In this document: in pieces, positions 27,638 to 38,708 of the stretch
How the letters are laid out: each line of letters begins with the position of its first letter
Numbering within the stretch: the first letter of the stretch is position 1
Origin: Devosia sp.
GTDB taxonomy: Bacteria > Pseudomonadota > Alphaproteobacteria > Rhizobiales > Devosiaceae
Assembly (NCBI RefSeq): GCF_017307495.1
Contig: NZ_JAFKHE010000019.1
Location: forward strand, 124,001-188,000
Reading direction: 5' to 3'
Length of the DNA stretch: 64,000 nucleotides
The notes under the pieces: generated by a model
What the model was told of the DNA's origin: nothing
The model's database searches: none
The model's input: only the letters and a program-made list of their open reading frames with translations
Position numbers and translations under genes: made by a program

Positions 27638-28546
27638 TTGGCCTCCATTTCTACCACCGATGCCCAGCGCTCCGAGAGCGGGCTTGTCGCCGGCCTGGCG
27701 GCCTACCTGCTGTGGGGCTTCCTGCCGCTGCTGTTCAACCTGATGCGGCATGTGGGCGCGGCGACGCTGGTCGCCGACCGGACGCTGTGGTCGCTGCTGC
27801 TGGTCGGGATCATCATGATCGTCGGCGGCCGCACCGCCGAGGTGCGGGCCATCCTGCGCGACCACAAGGCCGTACGCTCCATGGCTGTCGCGGCCTTTGT
27901 GCTGGCGGCGAACTGGCTGATCTACGTCTATGCCGTCGAGACCAACCAGGTGCTCGAGGCCAGCTTCGGCTACTTCATCAATCCGCTCGTCAACGTCGCC
28001 ATGGGCATGGTGCTGCTCGGCGAGCGGCTGAGCCGCTGGCAGACCGTGGCGGTCTCGATCGCGACGATCGCCATCGGCATCCAGGCCCTCGGACTTGGCG
28101 GCGTACCCTACATCGCGCTCAGCCTGGCGCTGAGTTTCGCGCTCTACGGCTACCTGAGGAAGACGGCGAAGGCGTCCTCGGCGACCGGGTTGTTCGTCGA
28201 GACCCTGATCCTCGCGCCGGTGGCGCTGGCCTATCTCGCCGTCACCTTCGTCCTCGACGGCGGGATCGGCGTCCATGCCGACCCCTATACCCTGGGCCTG
28301 CTGATGCTAACCGGCCCGGCCACGGCGCTGCCGCTGCTGCTGTTTGCCTTCGCGGTGCAGCGGTTGCGGCTCAGCACCATCGGCATGCTGCAGTATGTCG
28401 CTCCGTCGATCCAGTTCGTGCTGGCGATCACCCTGTTCGGCGAGCATCTGAACGGCGTGCGACTGGTCAGCTTTGCTCTGATCTGGCTGTCGCTCATCGT
28501 CTACACGGTGGATTCGGTGGTGCGCCGGCGGCGCGCGGCGACATGA
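27638..28546 (+). CDS. rarD: RarD/EamA family transporter
   Basis: The 302-residue integral membrane protein has about ten helices and two EamA (DMT superfamily) repeats. LVAGLAAYLLWGFLPLLFNL and ANWLIYVYAVETNQVLEASF with GYFINPLVNV are strongly RarD-like, as is LQYVAPSIQFVLAI. RarD is a predicted drug/metabolite permease; the substrate is not known. The start is TTG at 27638 with GGAAGG seven bases upstream; no ATG fits. Its stop overlaps the MOSC gene start (ATGA). Confidence 0.9.
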   Translation: MASISTTDAQRSESGLVAGLAAYLLWGFLPLLFNLMRHVGAATLVADRTLWSLLLVGIIMIVGGRTAEVRAILRDHKAVRSMAVAAFVLAANWLIYVYAVETNQVLEASFGYFINPLVNVAMGMVLLGERLSRWQTVAVSIATIAIGIQALGLGGVPYIALSLALSFALYGYLRKTAKASSATGLFVETLILAPVALAYLAVTFVLDGGIGVHADPYTLGLLMLTGPATALPLLLFAFAVQRLRLSTIGMLQYVAPSIQFVLAITLFGEHLNGVRLVSFALIWLSLIVYTVDSVVRRRRAAT

Positions 28547-29130
28547 GCGACGAGGCTCCGGCGCTGACCCTCGTCGGCCGGGTCGAGGGCGTCTTCGTCG
28601 TCGACAGCGAGGCGGTGCAATCAACCCCGCGGGCAGAGCTGCACCTCACCTATGCCGGCGTGGTGGGCGACCGCCACGAAGGCCTGCTGCGGCCCAGCGG
28701 GGCGCGCGAGCCGTGGTATCCGCGCGGCACGAAGATGCGCAACGAGCGGCAAGTGTCCATCCTGTCGGTGGAAGAACTGGCCGCGATCGCGGGAGCGCTG
28801 GCGCTGCCGACCCTGCCGGCCGAGTGGATCGGGGCCAACCTCGCCCTCTCCGGCGTGCCGCATCTCAGCCGGCTGCCGCCCCGCACGCTGCTGATGTTCC
28901 CGAGTGGCGCGACGATCCGCGTCGATGGCGACAACGGGCCGTGCCGGAAGTCGGGGGCGGCGATCGCCCGGCACCATCCCGATCGCAGCGATGTCGAGTT
29001 CGCGTTCGTGAAGGCGGCGGCGGACAGGCGCGGCCTCGTCGGCTGGGTCGAGCGCGAGGGCGTGGTGCGGCCGGGCGATGCGGTGAAGCTGCGCACCTGG
29101 CGGCTGCTGTCCTACCCGTTCGAGGGCTGA
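28543..29130 (+). CDS. MOSC domain protein
   Basis: The 195-residue protein has a MOSC (MoCo sulfurase C-terminal) domain: LHLTYAGVVGDRHEGLL at the start and DGDNGPCRKSG with the conserved Cys, which in this family binds or carries a sulfur/molybdenum group. Its partner enzyme is unknown. Co-translation with rarD is suggested by the ATGA overlap. Its end overlaps the end of oxyR by 19 bases, in convergent orientation. Confidence 0.88.
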   Translation: MSDEAPALTLVGRVEGVFVVDSEAVQSTPRAELHLTYAGVVGDRHEGLLRPSGAREPWYPRGTKMRNERQVSILSVEELAAIAGALALPTLPAEWIGANLALSGVPHLSRLPPRTLLMFPSGATIRVDGDNGPCRKSGAAIARHHPDRSDVEFAFVKAAADRRGLVGWVEREGVVRPGDAVKLRTWRLLSYPFEG

Positions 29131-30020
29131 GGCGCCGGGCGGGCGCGCCTGATCGTGGCGGCCACGTCCTGGAACACCTCGGCGAAGGGCGTCGCCTCGC
29201 GCCAAACCAGTTGGAGTTGTCGGTGTGCCCCCGGCGACTGCAGGCGATGGATGCGGATGCGGTCTCCCGTCGCTTCCTTGTGCAGCGCGATCTCGGGCAG
29301 CAGGGTTATGCCCTGGCCGTTGGCGACGAACTCGACGATCGTGGACAGCGAGGTCGCCGCGAACGTGTGGCCCGCCGCTTCCGGATCGAGCCCGCAGGCG
29401 GCGATGGTCTGGTTGCGGAAGCAGTGCCCCTCGTCGAGCAGCAGCATGCGGGTCTGGTCGATCTCGTCGAGCGGCACAGGATCGCGCGGCTCCTCGTCGA
29501 CGCCGGTGGCAAGCACGAAGGCATCGTCGAACAGCGGCACGCTGGTGAGGCGCGGACCACTCGGCCGCGGCTCGCTGGCAATGAGCGCCAGGTCTATGGC
29601 GCCGCTGGCAAGTGCCTCGATGAGGGCATCGGTACGGCTCTCCGAGACGCTGAAGCTCATGCCGGGGTGTTCGCGTTGCAGGGCCGGGAAGATCTGCGGC
29701 AGCAGGTAGGGCGCCACTGTGGGGATGACGCCGAGCCGAAGCGGCCGGGCCGGATGGCCGCGCGCGCCTGACAGGAGCGCGTCCAGGGCCTCCGCCTGCT
29801 CGAGGATCGGCCGTGCCCGGTCGACGAACTCGCGGCCCAGGGGGGTGGGGCGCACGGACTTTCCGAGGCGGTCGAACAGGGCCGACCCGCATGCCTCCTC
29901 AAGCTGCCGGATCTGCTGGCTGAGAGCAGGCTGCGTGACATGGCAACGGTCTGCGGCGCGGCCGAAATGGCCGGTTTCCGCCAGGGTGACCGCGTACTGC
30001 ATCTGTCGAAGTGATACCAT
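29112..30020 (-). CDS. oxyR: Hydrogen peroxide-sensing regulator OxyR
   Basis: This LysR-type regulator has 302 residues. The N-terminal winged helix is MVSLRQMQYAVTLAETGHFG with ADRCHVTQPALSQQI. The redox loop LLLDEGHCFRNQTIAACGLD contains C200 and C209, the equivalents of E. coli C199 and C208 that form the peroxide-induced disulphide. It is divergent from katG, the classic OxyR target, and probably also represses its own gene from the shared 178-base gap. Confidence 0.93.
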   Translation of the reverse strand: MVSLRQMQYAVTLAETGHFGRAADRCHVTQPALSQQIRQLEEACGSALFDRLGKSVRPTPLGREFVDRARPILEQAEALDALLSGARGHPARPLRLGVIPTVAPYLLPQIFPALQREHPGMSFSVSESRTDALIEALASGAIDLALIASEPRPSGPRLTSVPLFDDAFVLATGVDEEPRDPVPLDEIDQTRMLLLDEGHCFRNQTIAACGLDPEAAGHTFAATSLSTIVEFVANGQGITLLPEIALHKEATGDRIRIHRLQSPGAHRQLQLVWREATPFAEVFQDVAATIRRARPAPQPSNG

Positions 30021-30072
30021 AAGCGATGTTTATCATAACTTGTAGTACAATCAATTGGCCTTATCGTTTGAT
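30013..30072. promoter_or_regulatory. Candidate OxyR binding region between oxyR and katG
   Basis: The gap between the divergent genes is AT-richer than the coding sequence. It contains GATA-N14-TATC (30013-30034), TTATCATAA (30030-30038) and ATCAA-N13-TTGAT (30050-30072). These are dyads of the size bound by LysR tetramers. No exact match to the E. coli four-part OxyR consensus was seen, so the exact site is a guess. Confidence 0.45.
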
Positions 30073-30105
30073 CTGGGTCACAAGCCTGGAACAATTCCAG
30101 ACTAA

Positions 30106-32385
<2,280 letters not shown>

Positions 32386-32590
32386 GTCGTCTCGATGGGG
32401 CAGGCGCGATGCCTGCCCCACGGCTTTGCCGATCCGCCTCGGGAACCTGCCGAGGCGGTGCCCGCACTGTCTACAAACCCTTCGATTTTGCGTGGCATTT
32501 GAATCAAACGTGCGGGCTTGCCTTCAGCGCATGCACTGAACTGGCGCTCCAAAGTCACCCCTACGTCGGCAGAAGCCGGAGGGAAGTGAC

Positions 32591-33721
32591 ATGACTGAGA
32601 TGGAAGAGGGCACGACGAAAGCCTTCTCGACGTTCAGGGTCCTGAACGGTGATTCCAACATCGTGGAACGCGAACAGCTGTTCCGCAACATGGCCCAGCT
32701 TTATTCGTATGTGTCGGATCGCTGCGACGACGAGCAGGTCGCGCAGTACGACGAGGTGCTGTGCCAGCTGGCCGAACTGGTCGAGGCCGAGGCGCGTGCC
32801 CACGTGGCCAAGCTTCTCGCGCCGCTTGACCGGGCACCCGGCAACGTCGTGGTGAAGCTCGCCAATGACGAGATCGAGGTAGCGCAGCCGCTGCTCGAGT
32901 TCTCCAATGTGCTGAGCGACGACGACCTGATCGAGATCATCGCCAGGCAGTCCGAGGCGCATCGCGTCGCCATCGCCGGCCGCCAGCAGGTGACCGAGCG
33001 GGTGGGCGACGCCATCGTCGAGCACGGCGAGACCGACTCGGTGATCCGGCTGGTGCGCAACACCAACGCCGAACTCGGCCAGCAGGCGCTGGAGCGCATC
33101 GCCGGGCGTGCCGCCCAGGATGCCGCGCTTGCCGCCGATCTGCGGGGGCGCACCGACATCGACTGGAAGGCGCTGAGCTCGAGGATCGACGCCGTCGGCG
33201 ACAAGGTGCGCGAGACGATCGAGCAGATCGATCCACGCGTCGACCCCGTCACCGTCGGCAAGGTACAGGCGGTGGTCTACAACCGCATGCGCAACCGCGC
33301 CGGCTTCTCCAGCCAGGAGTGGAAGGTCGCCTACAACCAGGTTAAGGCGCTGTCGGACCGCAAGCAGCTCGATGAGCGCGCGCTGATCCGCTTCGCCCGC
33401 TTCGGCTACGGCCACCACACCGCTGCCGCGCTGACCATGCTGCTGCGCGTCGGTCCGGAAGTGTTCGTGAAGTGGCTCGCCATGCAGGACTACGTGGCGA
33501 TCACCGTGGCGCTGCGCGCGCTCGGCATCCAGCCCGACCTGTTCGAGGCGATGATCGCCTCCATGCCCTGGCGCGACCTGCCCAGCCAGGCCGAGCTGCA
33601 GAACGTGCGCAAGCGCTTCGAGGCCCTCAGCAAGGACGAGGCCGTCGGCATCTTCGAACTCTGGCGCACCCATGCCTTCCGCCGCCGCCTGCCCAACGAG
33701 GACTCGGTCGGCGCCGCCTGA
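32591..33721 (+). CDS. DUF2336 family protein
   Basis: The 376-residue protein is a DUF2336 member, a helical-repeat-like family frequent in Alphaproteobacteria: LFRNMAQLYSYVSDRCDDEQ, PLLEFSNVLSDDDLIEIIAR, IAGRQQVTERVGDAIVEHGE, and a C-terminal domain ending ELWRTHAFRRRLPNEDS. DUF2336 has been linked to histidine-kinase-type signalling folds, but the function is not established. The gene is monocistronic: a strong terminator follows at 33750. Confidence 0.85.
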   Translation: MTEMEEGTTKAFSTFRVLNGDSNIVEREQLFRNMAQLYSYVSDRCDDEQVAQYDEVLCQLAELVEAEARAHVAKLLAPLDRAPGNVVVKLANDEIEVAQPLLEFSNVLSDDDLIEIIARQSEAHRVAIAGRQQVTERVGDAIVEHGETDSVIRLVRNTNAELGQQALERIAGRAAQDAALAADLRGRTDIDWKALSSRIDAVGDKVRETIEQIDPRVDPVTVGKVQAVVYNRMRNRAGFSSQEWKVAYNQVKALSDRKQLDERALIRFARFGYGHHTAAALTMLLRVGPEVFVKWLAMQDYVAITVALRALGIQPDLFEAMIASMPWRDLPSQAELQNVRKRFEALSKDEAVGIFELWRTHAFRRRLPNEDSVGAA

Positions 33722-33749
33722 CTACCCAAAGTCTGTCGAACCAAACTCG

Positions 33750-33778
33750 CGGCGGCCGGCAACGGTCGCCGTTTTTTT
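33750..33778 (+). terminator. Rho-independent terminator after the DUF2336 gene
   Basis: An 8-bp stem CGGCGGCC / GGTCGCCG (one G-U pair) closes on GGCAAC and is followed by seven T. It separates the DUF2336 gene from the sahR-like operon. Confidence 0.9.
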
Positions 33779-33832
33779 GCTGGCGGCCGCCTCCACCGGC
33801 AACAGGCCCTTGTGCAGTTCGCCTCAACGGAT

Positions 33833-33848
33833 ATAAAGATATCTTTAT
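33833..33848. promoter_or_regulatory. Perfect palindrome operator upstream of the sahR-like gene
   Basis: ATAAAGATATCTTTAT is a perfect 16-bp palindrome, strikingly AT-rich in a GC-rich region. It ends 15 bases before the regulator's ATG. Its position and symmetry fit an ArsR-type dimer site for autoregulation of the regulator-metF operon. Confidence 0.85.
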
Positions 33849-33863
33849 GTCTCGTGAGGCTCG

Positions 33864-34826
33864 ATGAACGATACAGCGGACCTGGTTGGCATCTTGCGCG
33901 CGGCGGGGGAAACCACCCGCCTGCGCCTGCTTGCGTTGCTGGCCGATGGCGAGCAGTCGGTCAAGGACCTGACCGAAATCCTGGGCCAGAGCCAGCCACG
34001 CGTCTCGCGCCACCTCAAGCTGCTCGCCGACGCGGGGCTCATTGACCGCAATGCCGAGGGCGCCTGGGCCTACTACGGGCTGGCGGCGGACGGGCCGGGG
34101 GGCGATCTCGCGCGCTGGCTGATCGCGCGGGTTTCGCCCGACGACCCGGATCGCGCCCGCGATCGCCAGCGGCTCGAAGGGGTACGGTTGCAGCAGGCCG
34201 AGCAGGCGGCGGCCTATTTCGCCAAGGTGGCCGACAGCTGGGACCTGCTGCGCAAGCTCCACGTGCCGGAGGAGGCAGTGGAAGCGGCCATCGTCGCGGC
34301 GCTTCACGGCAGGGTGGTGGACACGCTGATCGACCTGGGCACGGGCACGGGTCGCATGCTCGAACTGCTCGCCGGGCACTACCGGCGGGGCATCGGGATC
34401 GATGCCAGCCGGGAGATGATCGCGGTGGCGCGCGCCAAGCTGGCGCAATGCGCCATCGGCCACGCGCAGGTGCGGCTGGGCGATATCGCCGACCTCGATG
34501 CCAGCGCCGGGCGGGCCGATGTCATCGTGATCCACCAGGTGCTGCACTATTTCGACGATCCGGGCCGCGTGCTGCTGCAGGCGCGGCGCGCGCTGAAGCA
34601 AGGCGGCGAGATGCTGATCGTCGATTTCGCGCCGCACGCGCTCGAGTTCCTGCGCACCAATCACGCCCATCGCCGGCTCGGCATGTCCGAGGCGCAGATG
34701 GCCGGCTGGGCCAGGGCGGCGAACCTGTCCGTCGCCGGGCTCGAGACTTTCCCCCCGACCAATCCCGCCGAAGGCCTGACCGTGTGCCTGTGGCGCCTTA
34801 TAGACGAGACGGACCGACCCCGATGA
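33864..34826 (+). CDS. sahR: SahR-like ArsR-family regulator fused to a SAM-methyltransferase domain
   Basis: The 320-residue protein joins two parts. The first is an N-terminal ArsR winged helix (LRAAGETTRLRLLALLADGE, then LGQSQPRVSRHLKLLADAGL). The second is a C-terminal class I methyltransferase fold (LIDLGTGTGRMLELLAGHYR, GIDASREMI). This layout is that of SahR, a proteobacterial regulator that senses S-adenosylhomocysteine and controls methionine-cycle genes. Here metF overlaps its stop (ATGA) and a perfect palindrome lies just upstream. The name is assigned from architecture and context, so an actual methyltransferase activity cannot be excluded. Confidence 0.82.
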   Translation: MNDTADLVGILRAAGETTRLRLLALLADGEQSVKDLTEILGQSQPRVSRHLKLLADAGLIDRNAEGAWAYYGLAADGPGGDLARWLIARVSPDDPDRARDRQRLEGVRLQQAEQAAAYFAKVADSWDLLRKLHVPEEAVEAAIVAALHGRVVDTLIDLGTGTGRMLELLAGHYRRGIGIDASREMIAVARAKLAQCAIGHAQVRLGDIADLDASAGRADVIVIHQVLHYFDDPGRVLLQARRALKQGGEMLIVDFAPHALEFLRTNHAHRRLGMSEAQMAGWARAANLSVAGLETFPPTNPAEGLTVCLWRLIDETDRPR

Positions 34827-35722
34827 GCACCGACTACACCGATCGCCCGAGCCGCCGCAGCCCGGACGCCCGGCCCGATTTCCGCGTCTCGTTCGAATTC
34901 TTCCCGCCCAAGACCGATGTCATGGAGGAGCGGTTCTGGGACTCGATCCACAAGCTCGCGCCGCTCCATCCACGCTTCGTCTCGGTCACCTATGGTGCCG
35001 GCGGCTCGACCCGCGAGCGCACGCTGCGCATGGTCAAGGAAGTGAAGGCGCAGACCGGCGTCGACGCGGCGGCGCATCTCACCTGCGTCGGTGCGTCGCG
35101 TGACGAGGTCGACGCCGTCGTGCGCGGCTACCAGCAGGCCGGCGTGTCGCGCATCGTCGCCTTGCGCGGTGATCCGGCCGAAGGCATCGGCCAGCCGTTC
35201 ACGCCGCACCCGCAGGGCTATCGGGACGCCGCCGATCTCGTCGCCGGCATCCGCGGGATCGGCGATTTCGACATCTCCGTCGCTGCCTACCCCGAGAAGC
35301 ACCCGCAGAGCCCGAGCTGGCAGGCGGACATCGACAACCTGAAGCGCAAGCTCGATGCCGGGGCGACCCGCGCCATCACGCAGATGTTCTTCGACAACGA
35401 CGACTACTTCCGCTTCGTCGACCGGGCGCGGGGGGCGGGGATCACGGCGCCGATCGTGCCGGGGATCCAGCCGATCCACTCGTTCAAGCAGATTTCCGGA
35501 TTTGCCGCGCGCTGCGGCGCGTCCATTCCCGGTTGGGTGGCCGACCGGTTCGAGGGACTGGAGGAAGACCCCGAGACCCATGCGCTGGTCGCATCGGCGG
35601 TCGCCGCCGAACAGGTGCTGGAACTGGTCGACAACGGCATCACGGAGTTCCACTTCTACACGCTGAACCGTTCCAACCTGGTGCTGGCGCTGGCGCGACT
35701 GCTGGGCTATCGGCCCGACTGA
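34823..35722 (+). CDS. metF: Methylenetetrahydrofolate reductase
   Basis: The 299-residue flavoprotein reduces 5,10-methylene-THF to 5-methyl-THF for methionine synthesis. Landmarks are VSFEFFPPKTDVMEERFW, FVSVTYGAGGSTRERT, HLTCVGASRDEV, ALRGDPAEG, and TQMFFDNDDYFRF with GIQPIHSFKQ. The beta-alpha barrel is complete. It is translationally coupled to the sahR-like gene. The N-terminal 18 residues (MSTDYTDRPSRRSPDARP) precede the barrel and look disordered. Confidence 0.96.
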   Translation: MSTDYTDRPSRRSPDARPDFRVSFEFFPPKTDVMEERFWDSIHKLAPLHPRFVSVTYGAGGSTRERTLRMVKEVKAQTGVDAAAHLTCVGASRDEVDAVVRGYQQAGVSRIVALRGDPAEGIGQPFTPHPQGYRDAADLVAGIRGIGDFDISVAAYPEKHPQSPSWQADIDNLKRKLDAGATRAITQMFFDNDDYFRFVDRARGAGITAPIVPGIQPIHSFKQISGFAARCGASIPGWVADRFEGLEEDPETHALVASAVAAEQVLELVDNGITEFHFYTLNRSNLVLALARLLGYRPD

Positions 35723-35853
35723 CATTCAGCGTCCGTTCAGCTCCCTTCAGGCATCGCTCATCCTCGGGGCAACCCCGCGGCCATAACATGGCCACGTTAT
35801 TTGGCTTCCGTCCCGGGCGAGGGGGACGGGGCAAAGTTGAAGGACAGCAGCCT

Positions 35854-36600
35854 ATGAAACTCGATGCCAAGGTGAAGGGCGGACTGGCTTGGGCCGGCCT
35901 GGTCGTCATCCTCGCGGTGCCCGCCGCTGACATGATTTTCGGCAAGCCGGATGGCAACACGGCCGCCACGGCGGTGACCGCCGATGCCCCCGCCGGAACC
36001 GCCGGCGTTCGGGCCCCGGCGCTCGCGCCTGCCGTCGCAACGGACTCGATCCAGACGGCCAGCGTCGAAGGCGACGCCGCGGTCGACAGGTTCGTCAAGT
36101 CCGGCAAGAAGCTTCCGTCCTATATTTCCGACGCCGACCAGGTCCAGCCCGTCGCCACCACGCCCGCCGTCAAGGCGCCGGCGGTGAAGCCGCCGGTGGC
36201 CGTAACAGCTCCGGCTGCGGTCGCCACGGCGCCGGCAGCAACGCCGCCCGTGCCGCTGCCGCGCAGCGCCCGTCCGTCGACGACGCAGGTCGCCGCTCTC
36301 CCAACGGAAGAGAAGCCGCTGATCATCGACGAGACCAAGGTCCAGCAGGATCAGGCCGCCGTGGAGCGCTTCCCGCTCAGTGACAGCGGTCGGGACGTGG
36401 TCACTTCCGACCAGTTGGAGGAATGGGATTCGGGCTCGCTCGCCGACTATCTCGAGCGCAAGGGTCTGATGAGCGGAACCCCGTCGCAAGGATCCGGGTC
36501 GCAGGTCTCCGGTGACTACGATCCGAACGGGTTCTATCTCGATGAGGGACCCAATCAGGTGAAGCGACCCAAGCGGAATCTCGACTTCTTCCTGTTCTAG
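35854..36600 (+). CDS. Membrane-anchored Pro/Ala-rich hypothetical protein
   Basis: The 248-residue protein has one N-terminal transmembrane segment (GGLAWAGLVVILAVPAADMI), then a long low-complexity Ala/Pro/Val region (KAPAVKPPVAVTAPAAVATA). A more ordered C-terminus follows (DQLEEWDSGSLADYLERKGL and DYDPNGFYLDEGPNQVKRP). The anchor suggests a periplasmic linker-type protein. I recognise no family. I chose the ATG at 35854, which has AAGGA nine bases upstream; an ATG at 35788 would add 22 residues. Confidence 0.7.
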   Translation: MKLDAKVKGGLAWAGLVVILAVPAADMIFGKPDGNTAATAVTADAPAGTAGVRAPALAPAVATDSIQTASVEGDAAVDRFVKSGKKLPSYISDADQVQPVATTPAVKAPAVKPPVAVTAPAAVATAPAATPPVPLPRSARPSTTQVAALPTEEKPLIIDETKVQQDQAAVERFPLSDSGRDVVTSDQLEEWDSGSLADYLERKGLMSGTPSQGSGSQVSGDYDPNGFYLDEGPNQVKRPKRNLDFFLF

Positions 36601-36606
36601 TTTCCA

Positions 36607-36628
36607 TCGGCCGCCCCCGGGCGGCCGA
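36607..36628 (+). terminator. Possible weak terminator hairpin
   Basis: TCGGCCGCCC and GGGCGGCCGA form a 10-bp stem with almost no loop, starting six bases after the stop at 36600. It is followed by ACCTTGTT, not a clean T run, so termination would be weak or factor-dependent. Confidence 0.45.
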
Positions 36629-36721
36629 ACCTTGTTGGGGGCGACGATGCAATCAGCCGCATGCCTGAAGGCTGCCAAATCGGCACTCGGCGGTTATGGT
36701 GCGCCCCGATTGGAGAAGCGC

Positions 36722-37420
36722 ATGTCGGTGTGGCAGCGATTGGCGGCATTGATGGGGTCTGCGTCCGAGCGCACGGGTCTGGTCGGCTCGTTCGTCAACG
36801 CGCTCGACCCCGACAACTGGCTGCCCGGTGGCCGCGATGCTGCCTTCACGCTGGCGCTGATCGCGCTCTCGGCCAAGATGGCGGTGTCGGATGGCGTGGT
36901 GACGGCGTCAGAACTGCGCGCCTTCCAGCGCACCGTCGAGATCCCGCCCGGCATCGAGCAGCAGGTCGACAGGCTGTTCAAGCTCGCCCAGCAGGACGTG
37001 GCCGGCTACGAGGCCTACGCCAGGAAGATTCGCCGCTTCTTCTCCGATAGCCCGGATACGCTCGAGCACGTGCTCGACGGGCTGTTCTTCATCGCCTCGG
37101 CAGATGGCATGATCCATGAGTCCGAGCTCGAATACCTCAAGAATGTCAGTGACATCTTCGGCTTCGACGAGGCCCGCTTCGAGCAACTGACCTCGCAACA
37201 CGTGCTTTTCGACCGCGGCGCCGATCCCTTCATGGTGCTGGGTCTTGCGCCAAATGCCGATCGCGACGAGGTCAGGCGGGTGTACCGGCTGCTGGTGGCC
37301 GAACATCATCCGGACCGGTTGATCGCCAAGGGCGTGCCGGAGGAACTGATCGATGTGGCGACGAACCGGATGGCGGCGATCAACAACGCCTACAACCAGA
37401 TCATGAAGCGCGCTGCCTAG
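36722..37420 (+). CDS. DjlA-like TerB plus J-domain protein
   Basis: The 232-residue protein has a TerB-like helical domain (AAFTLALIALSAKMAVSDGV, FFIASADGMIHESELEYL). A C-terminal J domain follows with the DnaK-activating HPD in LLVAEHHPDRLIAKGVPEE. This is the architecture of DjlA without its membrane helix. It probably recruits DnaK to a client. I chose the ATG at 36722, which follows GGAG, rather than the upstream start at 36632. It lies directly before rnpB. Confidence 0.88.
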   Translation: MSVWQRLAALMGSASERTGLVGSFVNALDPDNWLPGGRDAAFTLALIALSAKMAVSDGVVTASELRAFQRTVEIPPGIEQQVDRLFKLAQQDVAGYEAYARKIRRFFSDSPDTLEHVLDGLFFIASADGMIHESELEYLKNVSDIFGFDEARFEQLTSQHVLFDRGADPFMVLGLAPNADRDEVRRVYRLLVAEHHPDRLIAKGVPEELIDVATNRMAAINNAYNQIMKRAA

Positions 37421-37475
37421 GCCGCGCGACTCTGGCTGCTTGACGGGGCGCCTGCCGCTCCCCCATATGCGCCTC

Positions 37476-37858
<383 letters not shown>

Positions 37859-37895
37859 ACTTCACCTGACCTTGAGGATGGAGCGCCAAGAGTGT

Positions 37896-37920
37896 ATGTA
37901 TATCCCACTGGGATATACAT
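37896..37920. promoter_or_regulatory. Perfect inverted repeat operator upstream of vapBC
   Basis: ATGTATATCCCA (37896-37907) and TGGGATATACAT (37909-37920) form a perfect 12-bp inverted repeat around a single C. It lies 10 bases before the preferred vapB start and overlaps an alternative ATG at 37919. Type II antitoxins usually repress their own operon from such a site. Confidence 0.9.
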
Positions 37921-37930
37921 GAGCGCTACC

Positions 37931-38206
37931 ATGAACAAGCACGATCCATCAGCAGTTCGCGAAGCGGCGGTGTTCAAGTCCAACCGCAGCCAGGCAGTGC
38001 GGATACCCAAGGATTTGGCATTCGCCGCCGACGTGAAGCGGGTAACGATCGAACCCACCGAAGACGGTGGGCTCGTGATCAAGCCGGTCAAGGACCCCGC
38101 CCAGGCCTGGCGGGACTATCTGCGCAATGGCCCGTTCCTGGCGAAAGATTTCGATCCCAACATTCCTGACCCGCCCCCCTCCGACGATATCGCCTTCGAT
38201 GATTGA
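37931..38206 (+). CDS. vapB: VapB-type antitoxin (AbrB fold)
   Basis: The 91-residue protein has a SpoVT-AbrB swapped-hairpin DNA-binding part (AAVFKSNRSQAVRIPKDLAF, then VKRVTIEPTEDGGLVIKP). Its C-terminal tail wraps the toxin (WRDYLRNGPFLAKDFDPN with IPDPPPSDD). It should neutralise VapC and repress its own operon through the palindrome at 37896. I prefer the ATG at 37931, since the ATG at 37919 lies inside the operator. The toxin gene overlaps its end by 8 bases. Confidence 0.9.
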   Translation: MNKHDPSAVREAAVFKSNRSQAVRIPKDLAFAADVKRVTIEPTEDGGLVIKPVKDPAQAWRDYLRNGPFLAKDFDPNIPDPPPSDDIAFDD

Positions 38207-38597
38207 GTATCTCCTCGATAGCGATGTCGCGATCTACATCATGAACCGGCGTTTCCTCGCCGCGGCGGAGCGGTTGACGGACGTGATCGATCGCGTGGGC
38301 CTTTCAGCCATCGCATACGGTGAACTCGCGTTCGGCATGGAGTACTCGCAGCGCAAGGACGACAATCTGGCGGCACTCGCGGCTTTTGTCGAACCTTTGC
38401 AGATTGTTCCATTCGGCCCCGAGGCCGCCTTGCACTACGGCCAGATTCGGACTGAACTGCAGCGCCAGGGAACCCCCATTGGCTCCAACGACATGCTCAT
38501 TGCCGCCCATGCCCGCTCGCTCGATGTGACGCTCGTCACCAACAACCGCCGCGAGTTCGATCGCATCCCCGGTCTCAAGGTCGAGAACTGGGTCTAG
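38199..38597 (+). CDS. vapC: VapC-type PIN-domain toxin
   Basis: The 132-residue PIN-domain ribonuclease would cleave RNA, often tRNA or rRNA, when released from VapB. Acidic metal-binding residues are D7 and D9 (YLLDSDVAIY), E42 (AYGELAFGM) and D98 (GSNDMLIAAHA). TNNRREFDRIPGL matches the PIN C-terminal motif. Start and antitoxin stop overlap, the usual coupling of type II pairs. It lies between rnpB and rsmH, where mraZ is commonly found. Confidence 0.93.
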   Translation: MIEYLLDSDVAIYIMNRRFLAAAERLTDVIDRVGLSAIAYGELAFGMEYSQRKDDNLAALAAFVEPLQIVPFGPEAALHYGQIRTELQRQGTPIGSNDMLIAAHARSLDVTLVTNNRREFDRIPGLKVENWV

Positions 38598-38708
38598 CGA
38601 CCTACTTAAGCTCAACAGAATCTTAATCTGGCCCCGTCAGAGTGCGCCGATACCCCATCATTGGGTGGTTGTGTGCCGGTTGCGGCCGGAGTGGAGTTCG
38701 GGCGGAAG

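Noticed and set aside
38640..38708. TGGGTGG and GTGG stretches upstream of rsmH as MraZ-binding repeats
   Set aside because: MraZ sites are regularly spaced TGGGN repeats; here there is one clear TGGG and no regular spacing, and no mraZ gene is present.
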